DNA of 64,000 nt from Chloracidobacterium sp. N (GTDB lineage: Bacteria; Acidobacteriota; Blastocatellia; Chloracidobacteriales; Chloracidobacteriaceae): assembly GCF_018304765.1 (NCBI RefSeq), contig NZ_CP072642.1:2261819-2325818 (forward strand), read 5' to 3'. Each line of letters opens with the position of its first letter. Positions within the stretch are counted from its first letter, which is position 1. A program made the translations under genes and the position numbers. Below, piece after piece: positions 42,991 to 54,600 of this stretch. The notes under the pieces are model-generated. The model searched no databases. It saw only the letters and a program-made list of their open reading frames with translations, and was not told where the DNA came from.

Positions 42991-44505
42991 ATGAACGTTG
43001 ACATCTGGACGCGCGACGCGCGTACGTTGGCCACAGAGGCGGTGGCCGTTTTTGTGTTCGAGGAAGAAACGCCGGCCAGCCCGGAGCTGATGCCCTTTGA
43101 CGCGGCTCTCCCAGGACTGCTGCCCACGGTCTTTGGCACCGAGATGCGCGGCAAGGTCGGGGACATCGTTACCCTGCATGCGACCAGTGGCCTTGAAGCC
43201 AAACGCCTGATCCTCGTTGGCGCCGGAGCCAGGGAGAAGTTTGACTACCGGGCGCTTCGCCAGCGCAGCGCCCAGGTTGCCCGGGTTGCCGCCAAAAAAG
43301 GCGTCACTTCCCTTGGCATCGTGTTGCGCGACCACCTCGACCCCATGCTGGCAGCCGCGGCCGTCACGGATGGCGTCATCACCGGTCTCTATGACCCGGC
43401 CCTGTACCGGAAGCCAAAAGAAGACACCACGACGATCGCTTCCCTGACCCTGTGCCTGACGCCGGCCATGAGCGCGGCGGAAGCCACGGTTCGCCAGGGC
43501 GTGGACCGGGGCATCACGCTGGCCGAGGCCGTCAACTTTGCCCGTACGCTGGCGCAGGAACCCGGCAACAAGCTCACTCCGGCTGAAATGGCCCGGCGGG
43601 CGCAAGCCATGGCGGAACGTGAAGGGCTGGAATGCACGATTTTCGGGCGTGACCGGATGGCGGAGATGGGCATGGGGGCGCTGCTGGCCGTCGGACAGGG
43701 CAGCGCCCAGGAACCACAACTCATCCGGTTGAGTTACCGTCCGGCCGGAACCAACGGAGACCAGGGGCCGCGCCTCGCCGTCGTCGGCAAGGGTATTACC
43801 TTTGACACCGGCGGCATCTGCCTCAAGCCACGGGATGCGATGTGGGAAATGAAGTACGACATGTCGGGCGGGGCGGCCGTCATCGGCGCCATGCAGGCCA
43901 TTGCCCGCCTCAAGCCGCCGATGGCTGTGGATGGCTACGTTGCTGCTGCCGAAAACATGCCTTCATCCACATCTTACAAGCCCGGCGACGTGCTGCATTC
44001 CTACGATGGCAAAACCATCGAGGTCATTGACACGGATGCCGAGGGGCGGCTCGTTCTCTGTGACGCTCTGGCTTACGCCCGCAAGGACGGCGGCGCGACG
44101 CACATCCTCGACCTGGCCACCCTGACCGGTGCCGTCATGGTGGCACTCGGTCAGGAACGCGCCGGGCTGATGGGCACGGACTCCGCGTTCATCGAAAGTG
44201 TCAAGCAGGCGGCGGCGGCGGCCGGTGAAAAGGTCTGGCCGTTGCCCCTGGACGAGGAATACGGCGAGTTGATGAAAAGCGACATTGCCGACATCAAGAA
44301 CCTGGGCAACCGGTATGCCGGCTCGATTACGGCTGCCTGGTTTCTGCGGGAGTTCGTCGAAGACGTGCCGTGGGTCCATCTGGACATTGCCGGTGTAGCC
44401 TGGCTCGATAGCGACAAGCCGGACATGGCAAAAGGACCGACAGGCTTTGGCGTCCGTACCGTTGTGCAACTTGCCGAACAGATGGCCGCCGCGCAGGTGA
44501 ACTAG
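42991..44505 (+). CDS. pepA: Leucyl aminopeptidase (M17 family)
   Basis: 504-residue cytosolic aminopeptidase with two metal ions. The conserved NTDAEGRLVL region is DTDAEGRLVLCDALAYA here, and metal- and substrate-binding segments are VVGKGITFDTGGICLKP (Lys and Asp ligands) and WEMKYDMSGGAAV. The N-terminal macro-like domain (residues 1-170) and the C-terminal catalytic domain are present and full length. It removes N-terminal residues, mostly Leu, from peptides. AAGGAG lies 14 nt before the start. The small-protein gene with its terminator is 230 nt upstream. Confidence 0.93.
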   Translation: MNVDIWTRDARTLATEAVAVFVFEEETPASPELMPFDAALPGLLPTVFGTEMRGKVGDIVTLHATSGLEAKRLILVGAGAREKFDYRALRQRSAQVARVAAKKGVTSLGIVLRDHLDPMLAAAAVTDGVITGLYDPALYRKPKEDTTTIASLTLCLTPAMSAAEATVRQGVDRGITLAEAVNFARTLAQEPGNKLTPAEMARRAQAMAEREGLECTIFGRDRMAEMGMGALLAVGQGSAQEPQLIRLSYRPAGTNGDQGPRLAVVGKGITFDTGGICLKPRDAMWEMKYDMSGGAAVIGAMQAIARLKPPMAVDGYVAAAENMPSSTSYKPGDVLHSYDGKTIEVIDTDAEGRLVLCDALAYARKDGGATHILDLATLTGAVMVALGQERAGLMGTDSAFIESVKQAAAAAGEKVWPLPLDEEYGELMKSDIADIKNLGNRYAGSITAAWFLREFVEDVPWVHLDIAGVAWLDSDKPDMAKGPTGFGVRTVVQLAEQMAAAQVN

Positions 44506-44557
44506 AAACAGGGCGCTCTCACGCGACACCCCGTGGTGGTCAGGAAGGGGGCGCCCG

Positions 44558-45751
44558 ATGGACGATTCCCTCGAACTCTGGATTGAACGCCTCGTCGCCG
44601 GCGGCGAAGGGCTGGCCCACCTGCCCGATGGGCGTGCCGTCTTCATTCCGCAGACAGCGCCGGGTGAACTCGTGCGCGTTCGCCTGGTTGAAGAAAAGCC
44701 TACTTTTGCGCGCGGCCGCCTGCTGGAGGTACTCCAGCCTTCGCCGGTGCGGCGTGCCGCGCCCTGTCCGCACTATGGCACATGCGGGGGCTGTCAGTTG
44801 CAACACGTCCAGTATGCCGCCCAGGTCGAGGCCAAGCAGGCGTTCATCCGCGAGGCGCTACTGCGCCTGGGGCAGATTGCCTGGGATGGGCCCATCCCGA
44901 TGCGAACCGGCCCCGAATGGGGCTATCGCAGCCGTGTCCAGTTCAAGCTGGACGTGGACGGCCATCGGTTGCGGGTCGGGTTCTACACCAGTGGAACCAA
45001 TGACCTGTGTGACATCGAGACCTGTCCGCTGCTGGCGCCGCCGCTGGCCCGGCTTCCGGCTGTCCTGCGACAACAGGCACCGTCCTCTCTGGCTGGCAAA
45101 ACCCTGGACATTGCCCTTGGGGATGACGATGGGCTGTCTGCCTTCCCGGCTTTTGCTGACCTTCCCGGTCGCCCTGTTACCCGCCGCATCGGGCATTTCG
45201 TCTATACCTACGACGCGCGCTGTTTTTTTCAGGTCAACCGGGAACTCGTGGCGGCGCTTGTCGCTGAAGTCGTGCCGGACGACCTGCCTTTCGGCGGGTT
45301 GGCTCTCGATCTCTACGCCGGCGTGGGCTTGTTCACCCTGCCGCTGGCGCGGAAGTTCCGGCAGGTGCTGGCCATTGAAGCCTCTCCGAATGCCGTGGCC
45401 TTTGCCCGCGAAAACATCCGGCACAACCAACTGACCAACGCCCAGGTCGTCGCCGAAGACTGCGCCCGGTGGATGCAGATGCGGGCGGCTGCCTTTACCG
45501 ACCGGGTGGACTGGCTTGTGGCGGACCCGCCGCGTGCCGGTCTCGATAACGCCGTCCGCACAGGGTTGGTGACGATTCGCCCCCGGCAGATCGTCTATGT
45601 CTCGTGTCATCCGGCAACCCTGGCGCGCGACCTGAAACTGCTGCTGGCGCACGGCTATCGCCTGACGAAGCTCGTCGGACTGGACCTGTTTCCCCAGACC
45701 GCCCATGTCGAAGTCGTGGCGCAGCTTGTGCGGGGTGATGGCACCGACTGA
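44558..45751 (+). CDS. TrmA/RlmD-like RNA (uracil-5) methyltransferase
   Basis: 397-residue SAM-dependent m5U methyltransferase with an N-terminal TRAM domain (residues 1-60), a [4Fe-4S]-binding cysteine set (CPHYGTCGGCQLQH near residue 70-83) and a C-terminal Rossmann fold. The SAM motif is DLYAGVGLFTLPLA; the DPPRAGLD motif and the catalytic Cys segment YVSCHPATLARDL follow. Such enzymes methylate U54 of tRNA or U747/U1939 of 23S rRNA; which target applies here cannot be told. The Nfu, Mrp and SufR-like genes in the window may supply or regulate its cluster. It follows pepA by 52 nt. Confidence 0.88.
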   Translation: MDDSLELWIERLVAGGEGLAHLPDGRAVFIPQTAPGELVRVRLVEEKPTFARGRLLEVLQPSPVRRAAPCPHYGTCGGCQLQHVQYAAQVEAKQAFIREALLRLGQIAWDGPIPMRTGPEWGYRSRVQFKLDVDGHRLRVGFYTSGTNDLCDIETCPLLAPPLARLPAVLRQQAPSSLAGKTLDIALGDDDGLSAFPAFADLPGRPVTRRIGHFVYTYDARCFFQVNRELVAALVAEVVPDDLPFGGLALDLYAGVGLFTLPLARKFRQVLAIEASPNAVAFARENIRHNQLTNAQVVAEDCARWMQMRAAAFTDRVDWLVADPPRAGLDNAVRTGLVTIRPRQIVYVSCHPATLARDLKLLLAHGYRLTKLVGLDLFPQTAHVEVVAQLVRGDGTD

Positions 45752-45845
45752 CACTCTTCAGCGAAACATCAAGCGAATCCTTTTCTCCCGGCAACTAAAC
45801 CTTTCCAGAAAGCCCGTTTATTCCCGAAAAAAAGCCTCTCCCGGC

Positions 45846-45874
45846 TTGACCCCCGGCCGGAGGCTGCCTACTAT
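45846..45874 (+). promoter_or_regulatory. Sigma-70 promoter of the division gene cluster
   Basis: TTGACC (45846-45851), a spacer of exactly 17 nt, then TACTAT (45869-45874). Predicted start about 45881, 26 nt before the rsmH ATG. Best promoter match in the window and well placed for rsmH-ftsL-ftsI. Confidence 0.6.
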
Positions 45875-45906
45875 CCCGCTCTGGCAAGGTATTCCTGAAG
45901 TTTCCC

Positions 45907-46851
<945 letters not shown>

Positions 46852-46923
46852 CGTGGCAGCCGTGCGCCCGTGCCAAGAACGAACTCAGGGGGGACATCTC
46901 AACGACATGGTGGAGAGGCTCGT

Positions 46924-47262
46924 ATGTCTCACTATCGCTACGTTTCCCCGGTCGCCAACCGGCCGCGCCGCCCCTCTCTCGACTGGCGGCTGTTTTTCCG
47001 GTGGTCAACGGTAGGGATCATCGGGCTGGTGCTGGCCGCAGGTTTTGGCTTCGCGGCCTGGCAGCAGTTGGAAGCCCTACGCCTGAGTTACGAAACCGAC
47101 CAGTTACGCAAACAACTCGACGAACTGACCCGTGAACGGCAACGGCTCGAAATTGAGCGGCAGCGTAAGCTTTCGCCGTTGCTGCTCAGCGGCACCACCC
47201 GCGCCCACAACTTTTCCCCGCCACGGCCAAGCCAGACCGTCCGCGTGGAGGTGCGTCGCTGA
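46924..47262 (+). CDS. ftsL: FtsL-like division protein
   Basis: 112-residue protein placed between rsmH and ftsI, the standard site of ftsL. The first 35 residues are basic (YVSPVANRPRRPSLDWRLFF), then comes one membrane helix (VGIIGLVLAAGFGFAAW, ~32-48), then a short coiled coil (LRKQLDELTRERQRLEIERQ). The sequence is not strongly conserved in this family, so the call rests on layout and position. FtsL forms the FtsQLB complex that activates septal wall synthesis. The stop overlaps the start of ftsI by one base (TGATG). Confidence 0.75.
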   Translation: MSHYRYVSPVANRPRRPSLDWRLFFRWSTVGIIGLVLAAGFGFAAWQQLEALRLSYETDQLRKQLDELTRERQRLEIERQRKLSPLLLSGTTRAHNFSPPRPSQTVRVEVRR

Positions 47263-49394
47263 TGCCGACGGGTCGGGCCCTGACGACACGCATTGCCGCG
47301 CCAATCCGCAACGCCCCAACGCCCATGACGCGCCGGCGGCGGGTTTCGGCCGCCGACCGCCCGGCAGCGACGGTGGACTGGAGCATGCTCACCATCGGCG
47401 GGCTGCTCGTCCTCTGGATGCTCATTGTCATCGGGCGACTCGTGCAACTCCAGGTCTATCAGGCCGAAACGCTGCGTGAAAAAGCCGAGCAGCAGCAGCA
47501 GAAAACCTTCAGGACAACGCCCGCCCGCGGCACCATTCTCGACCGCCAGGGCCGTGAACTCGCGACGAGCCTCAAGGTCGCTTCGGTGTATGTGGCCCCG
47601 CAGAATATCCGTCCCGAAGAAGACCGGCGGAAACTGGCGGCCACGCTGGCAGCCGTTCTGGGGCTGGATGCGGACAAGGTGCTGGAAAAGCTCACCAGCA
47701 AGCGGCCCTTCGTGGCCCTGAAGCGTAAAGTCAGCCCGGAAGAGGAAAAGGCCATCCAGAACCTGGGGCTGCCGGGCGTTGAACTCGTGACCGAAATGCA
47801 GCGCCATTACCCCCAGGGACTGGTCGGCGCATCGGTCATCGGTTTTGTCGGCCTCAGCGAGGATGAAGTGGAAGAACGCGGCAAAGCCGGCGTCGAACGG
47901 GCGTTCGAGCAGCATCTTCTGGGCCGTCCCGGACGGGTCATCGTCGAACAGGACGCGCGCCGCAAGGTGTTCAACGTTCTCGAAACCGCCCCCGAAGTCG
48001 GGCAAAGCCTGATCCTGACGCTCGATGCCCAGATACAGTTTGAAGTCGAACGTATCCTGACCGAAGCCCTCCGGGAACAGGGGGGCAAGGGAGGGGCGAT
48101 TGCCGTTCTCGAACCGGCGACGGGCGAAGTCCTGGCGCTGGCCTCTTCCTTTGGCGACCCGCTCCACGAACCACCCCGAGACGCCGAGGCGCTGCTGCGC
48201 CGGTATCGCAACCGGGCCGTGATGGACCACTACGAACCCGGCTCGGTCTTCAAAATCGTCACCTACGCCGGGGCCTTCGAGGAAAAGCTCCTGACGCGCC
48301 AGCAGAAGATTGACTGCCAGGGCGGGTCCATCCAGATGAATGGCCACACCATTCTCGACGGCGGGCGCTACGGGGCGCTGACGGCCGAAGAAGCCTTTGC
48401 GAAATCCTCGAACGTGGCTGCCATCAAAACCGGCCTCCGGCTGGGACGCGACCGGCTGCTGCGCTACGTCGAACGGTTTGGCTTCGGGCAGCCAACCGAA
48501 GTCGGTCTGGCCGGCGAAACACCGGGCGGGGTCGGCCAGTTGAGCGATGCCCTGCTGGGCGCGGTGCCCATGGGCTACAGCGTCAATGTGACGCCGCTTC
48601 AGTTGTGCGCCGCCGCAGCCACGATTGCCAATGGCGGCGTCTGGGTTCAGCCCCACGTGGCCCGGCGCATCGTCTCGACGACCGGGGATGTGCTGCTCGA
48701 CATCAAGCCGCGCACCCGCCGCGTGGTCAGCCGCGAAACCGCCCGCGAGATGACCGACCTGATGCGGGCCGTGGTCGAACGTGGCACGGGCAAACGGGCG
48801 TCCGTGCGCGGTTACACGACCGCCGGCAAAACGGGGACGGCCAAAAAAGTCGAACGTGGACGTTACTCCGAAACGCGCTATGTTGCCTCGTTCGTCGGCT
48901 TTGCGCCGGCAACCCGCCCGGCGCTGGCGATTGCCGTCATGATCGATGAGCCACCCTACGGACGCCACCACGGAGGGGATGCCGCCGCTCCGGTCTTTGC
49001 CCGCGTCGTGGAAACCCTGCTGCCGCTGCTCAAGATACCGCCCGACACCTCACCGGAGGTGGACCCGGCCTGGGCCGCCGGAGCGCCGCTTCCCCGCGAA
49101 GCCACTCCCGACGGCGAGGCGGCAGACCGCCCGGCGCCGCTACCACGCCCCACGACACAGGCAACGGTTCTGGCTGCGCCCCCGAACCCGGAAACGACTT
49201 CCGTCGTCACGGTCGGCGACGCCCGGCGGATGCCCGACCTGCGCGGACTCAGCCTGCGGGCGGCCCTGATGGCGTGTGCCAAGGCAGGTGTCCGGCTGGA
49301 AGCCACCGGATTCGGCATCGTACGGACGCAGTCCATCCCCCCCGGCACACTGATTACGGAGGGCATGGTCTGTCAGGCCATGCTTGACCACTAG
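47262..49394 (+). CDS. ftsI: Penicillin-binding protein 2/FtsI-type transpeptidase with PASTA domain
   Basis: 710-residue class B penicillin-binding protein. A membrane helix at ~43-60 (SMLTIGGLLVLWMLIVIGRL) anchors it. The transpeptidase domain has SVFK (in EPGSVFKIVTYAGAF), SSN (FAKSSNVAAIK) and KTG (AGKTGTAKK). The C-terminal ~60 residues (MPDLRGLSLRAALMACAKAG...) form one PASTA repeat, and a linker rich in Pro and Glu precedes it. It crosslinks septal peptidoglycan. The dcw cluster is short here: murE, murF and mraY do not follow. The next gene downstream is convergent doxX. Confidence 0.93.
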   Translation: MPTGRALTTRIAAPIRNAPTPMTRRRRVSAADRPAATVDWSMLTIGGLLVLWMLIVIGRLVQLQVYQAETLREKAEQQQQKTFRTTPARGTILDRQGRELATSLKVASVYVAPQNIRPEEDRRKLAATLAAVLGLDADKVLEKLTSKRPFVALKRKVSPEEEKAIQNLGLPGVELVTEMQRHYPQGLVGASVIGFVGLSEDEVEERGKAGVERAFEQHLLGRPGRVIVEQDARRKVFNVLETAPEVGQSLILTLDAQIQFEVERILTEALREQGGKGGAIAVLEPATGEVLALASSFGDPLHEPPRDAEALLRRYRNRAVMDHYEPGSVFKIVTYAGAFEEKLLTRQQKIDCQGGSIQMNGHTILDGGRYGALTAEEAFAKSSNVAAIKTGLRLGRDRLLRYVERFGFGQPTEVGLAGETPGGVGQLSDALLGAVPMGYSVNVTPLQLCAAAATIANGGVWVQPHVARRIVSTTGDVLLDIKPRTRRVVSRETAREMTDLMRAVVERGTGKRASVRGYTTAGKTGTAKKVERGRYSETRYVASFVGFAPATRPALAIAVMIDEPPYGRHHGGDAAAPVFARVVETLLPLLKIPPDTSPEVDPAWAAGAPLPREATPDGEAADRPAPLPRPTTQATVLAAPPNPETTSVVTVGDARRMPDLRGLSLRAALMACAKAGVRLEATGFGIVRTQSIPPGTLITEGMVCQAMLDH

Positions 49395-49450
49395 GCGTTT
49401 TCGCCGACAACGCGCCGCACCGCGCCCGGACGCGGGCGTAAAGGCGCGGG

Positions 49451-49876
49451 TCAGTTCACCTTGGATGACCTGGAAAGCCGGGCATCGAGCGACCACGCGC
49501 CCGCGCCCGAAAGCAGCAACGACAGCGCGCCCAGCATCAGCACGAGCGGATATTCCTGCTTGTTGAAGCCATCGTTGGCATGGGCGATGAAAGCGGCGAC
49601 ACCCATCGTAAAAGCCACGAACACAGCGGCCCAGCGCGTCGCCAGACCGAGCACGAGCGCCAGCCCGCCCAAAAACTCGGCGGCAATGGCCGCCCACCCG
49701 AAGACCGTCGGCAGCGGAAATCCCAGCTTTTCGACAAAACCGATGAACCGGCCCGGATCGCCAAAGAGTTTTTGCGAACCGTGAATGACCATCGCGCCGC
49801 CAACAGCCAGGCGCAGCAGAAAGGGACCGCCGGCTGAGAGCCGGTCAAGCCACGGCAGCCAGAGCAGGTTTTTCAC
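49451..49876 (-). CDS. DoxX family membrane protein
   Basis: 141-residue protein with four membrane helices (for example FLLRLAVGGAMVIHGSQKLFG near residue 19-39 and AAIAAEFLGGLALVLGLATR). DoxX proteins occur with quinone- or thiosulfate-linked redox, but many have unknown roles. A GTG start is used; GGGGAG is 5 nt upstream. It is the last of three genes on the minus strand behind dxr and an SMP-30-like gene. Confidence 0.87.
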   Translation of the reverse strand: MKNLLWLPWLDRLSAGGPFLLRLAVGGAMVIHGSQKLFGDPGRFIGFVEKLGFPLPTVFGWAAIAAEFLGGLALVLGLATRWAAVFVAFTMGVAAFIAHANDGFNKQEYPLVLMLGALSLLLSGAGAWSLDARLSRSSKVN

Positions 49877-49900
49877 GTCATCTCCCCATCCGGTTGGAAT

Positions 49901-50980
49901 TCACTTTGGTTGTTCGAGGGGAAAGACACCGATGCCCTTGTCTTCCAGACTGCCCAGGTAGAGCTGCCCCGCGTGCTCGACCACGTTGGTGACGGGCGCA
50001 AAGGCCGTGGGCGCCGGGTCCTGCAAGTTTCGGATGACTTCCCCCCGGTCGTTGATGCCAAGGACGAAACCGTAGTGGTCGGGCTTCGGCTGAAAGGTGC
50101 GCGGCAACCGCACCACCATTTTCCGCCAGAAGGGCTGTGGCAGCAGACGGTCAAGCACGGGGTTGCGCCGGGCAAAGAGTGCCACCCAGAACACGCCGTT
50201 CTGGCCCGTTGAAACGCCGTCGGGAAAGCCCGGCAGATTCTCGATGAGCGGCTCAACCTGGCCGCGCCGCTCGCCGGCCAGCCAGTAGCGCAGCAGCCGG
50301 TACTTGGCCGTCTCGGCCACCACCAGAAACTGCTGGTCAGGACTGATGGCGACGCCATTGGCAAAGTACAGGTTGTCGAGCACGACGCGCGTCGTCTTCG
50401 TTGCCGGCTCATAGGCCAGCAGGCGTCCGTTGGGGCGGTGCTCCAGGAAGTCCAGACGGTATTCAGGCTGGCCGAACTTCCACGAAGCATCGGTGAAATA
50501 GATGGTTCCGTCAGCGGCAATGTCGAGATCGTCGGTAAACCGGAAGGGCTTGCCGCCAGCTTCCGTGCTGAGTACCGACACCGTGCCGTCGGGGGCGATG
50601 TCCAGCAGGCCGCGAAAGCAGTCCGCCACGATCAGGTGGCCGCGCTGGTCAAACTTCAGGCCCAGCGGCCGCCCACCCGTGGAAGCGAACCGTTCCGGCG
50701 TCCCTCCCTCGACCGGCAGGCGGTAGATGGTGCCATCCTTCGCGCCGGCATAGAGACGCCCATCGGGGCCGACCGCCACATCTTCCGACCCAACAATGAC
50801 CTCGGCCCCAAGTCGGGCCACTCCAGCCAACGCCTGGTTGACGGCATAGACCCCTTCCAGCTTTGGAGCCGGCGGCGGCGTCCATGCGGCGGCATCAATC
50901 CCGACCGGGTAAAAGAGCAGGTAGAGAACGCCCAGCAGCACGATGCTGGCGCAGGCGAGGATGAGATTCCCAACTTTCAC
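49901..50980 (-). CDS. Membrane-anchored SMP-30/strictosidine-synthase-like beta-propeller
   Basis: 359 residues. One N-terminal helix (LILACASIVLLGVLYLLFYP, ~6-25) anchors the protein, followed by a six-bladed propeller of the SMP-30/gluconolactonase and strictosidine-synthase-like group. Segments include GSEDVADGPDGRLYAGAKDG-like blades, GRPLGLKFDQRGHLIVADCF, DDLDIAADGTIYFTDASWKF and NGVAISPDQQFLVVAE. Such proteins are lactonases or calcium-dependent hydrolases; the catalytic residues cannot be confirmed by eye. GTG 50980 is preferred over GTG 50986 because it follows AGGAG. It sits 21 nt after dxr and 24 nt before doxX. Confidence 0.82.
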   Translation of the reverse strand: MKVGNLILACASIVLLGVLYLLFYPVGIDAAAWTPPPAPKLEGVYAVNQALAGVARLGAEVIVGSEDVAVGPDGRLYAGAKDGTIYRLPVEGGTPERFASTGGRPLGLKFDQRGHLIVADCFRGLLDIAPDGTVSVLSTEAGGKPFRFTDDLDIAADGTIYFTDASWKFGQPEYRLDFLEHRPNGRLLAYEPATKTTRVVLDNLYFANGVAISPDQQFLVVAETAKYRLLRYWLAGERRGQVEPLIENLPGFPDGVSTGQNGVFWVALFARRNPVLDRLLPQPFWRKMVVRLPRTFQPKPDHYGFVLGINDRGEVIRNLQDPAPTAFAPVTNVVEHAGQLYLGSLEDKGIGVFPLEQPK

Positions 50981-51007
50981 AGGCACTCCTTTTCACTTCA
51001 TTCCCGG

Positions 51008-52171
<1,164 letters not shown>

Positions 52172-52328
52172 GAGCTGTTTCCAGAAACAAAAAAGTGCGC
52201 TGCCGGCGCATCCGTGCTTGACGCGAGTCTATCGGTTCCGAAAACGTATGCAACCACAAAGCCTGAGTCTGCTTTAGCGTTGATGACCGCTTCCGGTGAA
52301 CCGGTCCGGCGCGGATGGATGTTTCACT

Positions 52329-53261
52329 ATGCTGGCTTTTCTTTTTCCCGGACAGGCATCGCAGTACGTCGGCATGGGGCGCGACCTCGCCGCCGCGTTT
52401 CCCGAAGCCCGTGAAACCTTCCAGGAAGCCGATGATGCCCTGGGATTTGCCCTCAGTACCCTGTGCTTTGAAGGACCCGAAGCCGAACTCAACCTCACGG
52501 CCAACACCCAACCGGCCGTGCTGACCCACGCCGTAGCCACCTGGCGCGTCCTGCGCCGGCAGGGCTTTGCCCCCGGCATCGTCGCCGGGCATTCCCTGGG
52601 GGAATACAGCGCCCTTGTCGCGGCTGGTGTGCTCGACTTTGCCGATGCCGTCCGGGTGGTGCGGCGACGCGGACAGTACATGCAGGAAGCCGTTGCGCCG
52701 GGGGTGGGGGCCATGGCGGCCGTTCTCAAGCTGGACGCCCAGACCGTCACGGCGCTGTGCGCCGAAGCTGAGCAGGACGGCGAGCTGTGCCGCCCGGCCA
52801 ACTTCAATGCCCCGCAGCAGACGGTCATTGCCGGCCATCGTCCGGCGGTGGAACGCGCTACCGGGCTGGTCCGGGCACGCAAGGGCCGGGCCATTGAGCT
52901 TCCCGTCAGTGCGCCGTTTCACTGCCCGCTGATGAAACCGGCGGAAGAAAAACTGGCGCGGGATTTGGCCGAGCTGACCTTTCACCCGCCACAGTGTGCC
53001 GTGGTGGCCAACGTCAATGCCCAGCCGACGACGGAAGCCGAGACGGTGCGGGCAAACCTCATTGCGCAGGTCTGCGCGCCGGTGCAGTGGGTCGCGTCGG
53101 TTCAGACCCTCGTTGCCCAGGGGACGACGACTTTTGTCGAAGTCGGACCCAAAACAGTACTCACCGGGCTGGTACGGCAAATCGTGCCCGAAGCCGTCAC
53201 TTTCCAGGTGGAGTCCCCACAGACCCTCGAAACCTTCGTAGCCGGGATGCGCCTGCCTTGA
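52329..53261 (+). CDS. fabD: Malonyl-CoA--acyl carrier protein transacylase
   Basis: 310-residue FabD that moves malonyl from CoA to ACP for fatty-acid synthesis. FLFPGQASQYVGMGRDL is at residues 4-20. The nucleophile is S89 in VAGHSLGEYSALVA, and the catalytic His is in SAPFHCPLMKPAEEKL. Also seen is NFNAPQQTVIAG. The start MLAFLFPGQ is where the family begins. It is a lone fab gene in the window. No other fab gene follows; pilT comes after 130 nt. Confidence 0.95.
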   Translation: MLAFLFPGQASQYVGMGRDLAAAFPEARETFQEADDALGFALSTLCFEGPEAELNLTANTQPAVLTHAVATWRVLRRQGFAPGIVAGHSLGEYSALVAAGVLDFADAVRVVRRRGQYMQEAVAPGVGAMAAVLKLDAQTVTALCAEAEQDGELCRPANFNAPQQTVIAGHRPAVERATGLVRARKGRAIELPVSAPFHCPLMKPAEEKLARDLAELTFHPPQCAVVANVNAQPTTEAETVRANLIAQVCAPVQWVASVQTLVAQGTTTFVEVGPKTVLTGLVRQIVPEAVTFQVESPQTLETFVAGMRLP

Positions 53262-53391
53262 CAAAACGCCGGCTTGTGCAACAGTCAGCAGCAGCCCTGC
53301 CAGGTACTTGCCCCAAACGACCCGATGGCTTCCGTTCCGCTGTCACGATGTGCGTGTTCGTTATCACCTTGCGTTGACGGGATGACTGCTT

Positions 53392-54600
53392 ATGGACAAA
53401 AAAATCCTTGACCGCATTCTCACCATGGCCGTCAAAAGCGGCGTCTCCGACATTCACTTTCAGGCCGGGAGCGTTCCCCTGTTCCGCTACAACGGGACGT
53501 TGATGGATGTCAAATATGATGTTCTGACGCCACAGGACACGGAACTCATCGCCCAGATTCTGCTCAAAAACGACCGCCTGCACGCCTACGATGAGTTCGT
53601 CGAAAAGGATGTGTCCTACGGCGTTGAAAACGCCGGCCGCTTCCGGGCCAATATCTTCAAGCAACGCAACAGCTTTGCCATCGTGTTGCGCGCCATTTCC
53701 ATCGAAGCCCGTACGCTTGAGCAACTGAACCTGCCGCCGACGCTGGCGCACATTGCCGACCTGGGCCGCGGCCTCGTCCTTGTGACCGGGGCCACGGGCA
53801 ATGGCAAGTCCACCACCATGTCGGCCATGATCGAGCACATCAACCGGACGCGCAAACTCCACATCATCACGATTGAGGACCCGATTGAGTTTCTCTACAA
53901 AAACGACCGCAGCATCATCACGCAGCGCGAAATCGGGCAGGATACCCGCTCGTTCCCGGAAGCCCTGCACGCGGCCCTGCGCCAGGACCCGGATGTGATT
54001 CTGGTTGGGGAAATTCGGGATGCCGTCACCTTCGACACAGCCCTGCGCGCAGCCGAAACCGGGCATCTCGTCTTCAGCGCCATTCACACGACCGATACCC
54101 AGAAAACGATTTCCCGCGTCCTGGGCTTCTATCCGCCGGAAGAACAGGCCGTGGCGCGGGCCCGGCTGGCCGACAACCTGGCGGCCGTTATTTCGCTGCG
54201 CCTGTTGCCGATGGCGAACCAGCAGGGGCGCATTCCGGCCGTCGAAATTCTGCGCATGTCGAGCGCCGTCCAGGAATGCCTGCGCAATCCCGAAAAGCTC
54301 AACGATCTTGGGTTCGTCATTGCCCGCAGCCGTGAGTACGGCATGATGACCTTTGACCAGCACCTTGTGGAGCTGTGCAAAGCGGGCAAAATCACGCCGG
54401 AAGTGGCCCGCGCCGCTGCGACCAACCGCCTTGAGTTTGACAAGGCGATGGCCGCTGAACGGGCAGCCGCCCCGCCGGCTGCGGAAGCTGCGCCGGCCGC
54501 GACCAGCCCGCCTCCCGCAACCGAACATTCGGAAGCCAAAGCTGAAGAAGCCAAATCCGGGACGGATGACGGCGCGGGCAAAACCTATTCGTTTGCCTGA
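53392..54600 (+). CDS. PilT/PilU-family type IV pilus ATPase
   Basis: 402-residue secretion-type ATPase, likely the motor that retracts type IV pili. N-terminal PAS-like region has SDIHFQAGSVPLFRYNG. The Walker A motif GATGNGKSTT is at residues ~133-142, followed by HIITIEDPIEFLY (Asp box), ITQREIGQDTRSFPEALHAA, RQDPDVILVGEIRD (Walker B) and the His box GHLVFSAIHTTDTQKTI. The C-terminal ~45 residues are Ala/Pro-rich and probably disordered. No pil gene is near. The stop overlaps the next start (TGATG), so chrA should be translated from the same message. Confidence 0.9.
   Translation: MDKKILDRILTMAVKSGVSDIHFQAGSVPLFRYNGTLMDVKYDVLTPQDTELIAQILLKNDRLHAYDEFVEKDVSYGVENAGRFRANIFKQRNSFAIVLRAISIEARTLEQLNLPPTLAHIADLGRGLVLVTGATGNGKSTTMSAMIEHINRTRKLHIITIEDPIEFLYKNDRSIITQREIGQDTRSFPEALHAALRQDPDVILVGEIRDAVTFDTALRAAETGHLVFSAIHTTDTQKTISRVLGFYPPEEQAVARARLADNLAAVISLRLLPMANQQGRIPAVEILRMSSAVQECLRNPEKLNDLGFVIARSREYGMMTFDQHLVELCKAGKITPEVARAAATNRLEFDKAMAAERAAAPPAAEAAPAATSPPPATEHSEAKAEEAKSGTDDGAGKTYSFA

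Noticed and set aside
47088-48971. A 627-codon antisense frame over ftsI
   Set aside because: The plus-strand protein has all three penicillin-binding motifs; the reverse frame is a codon-bias shadow.
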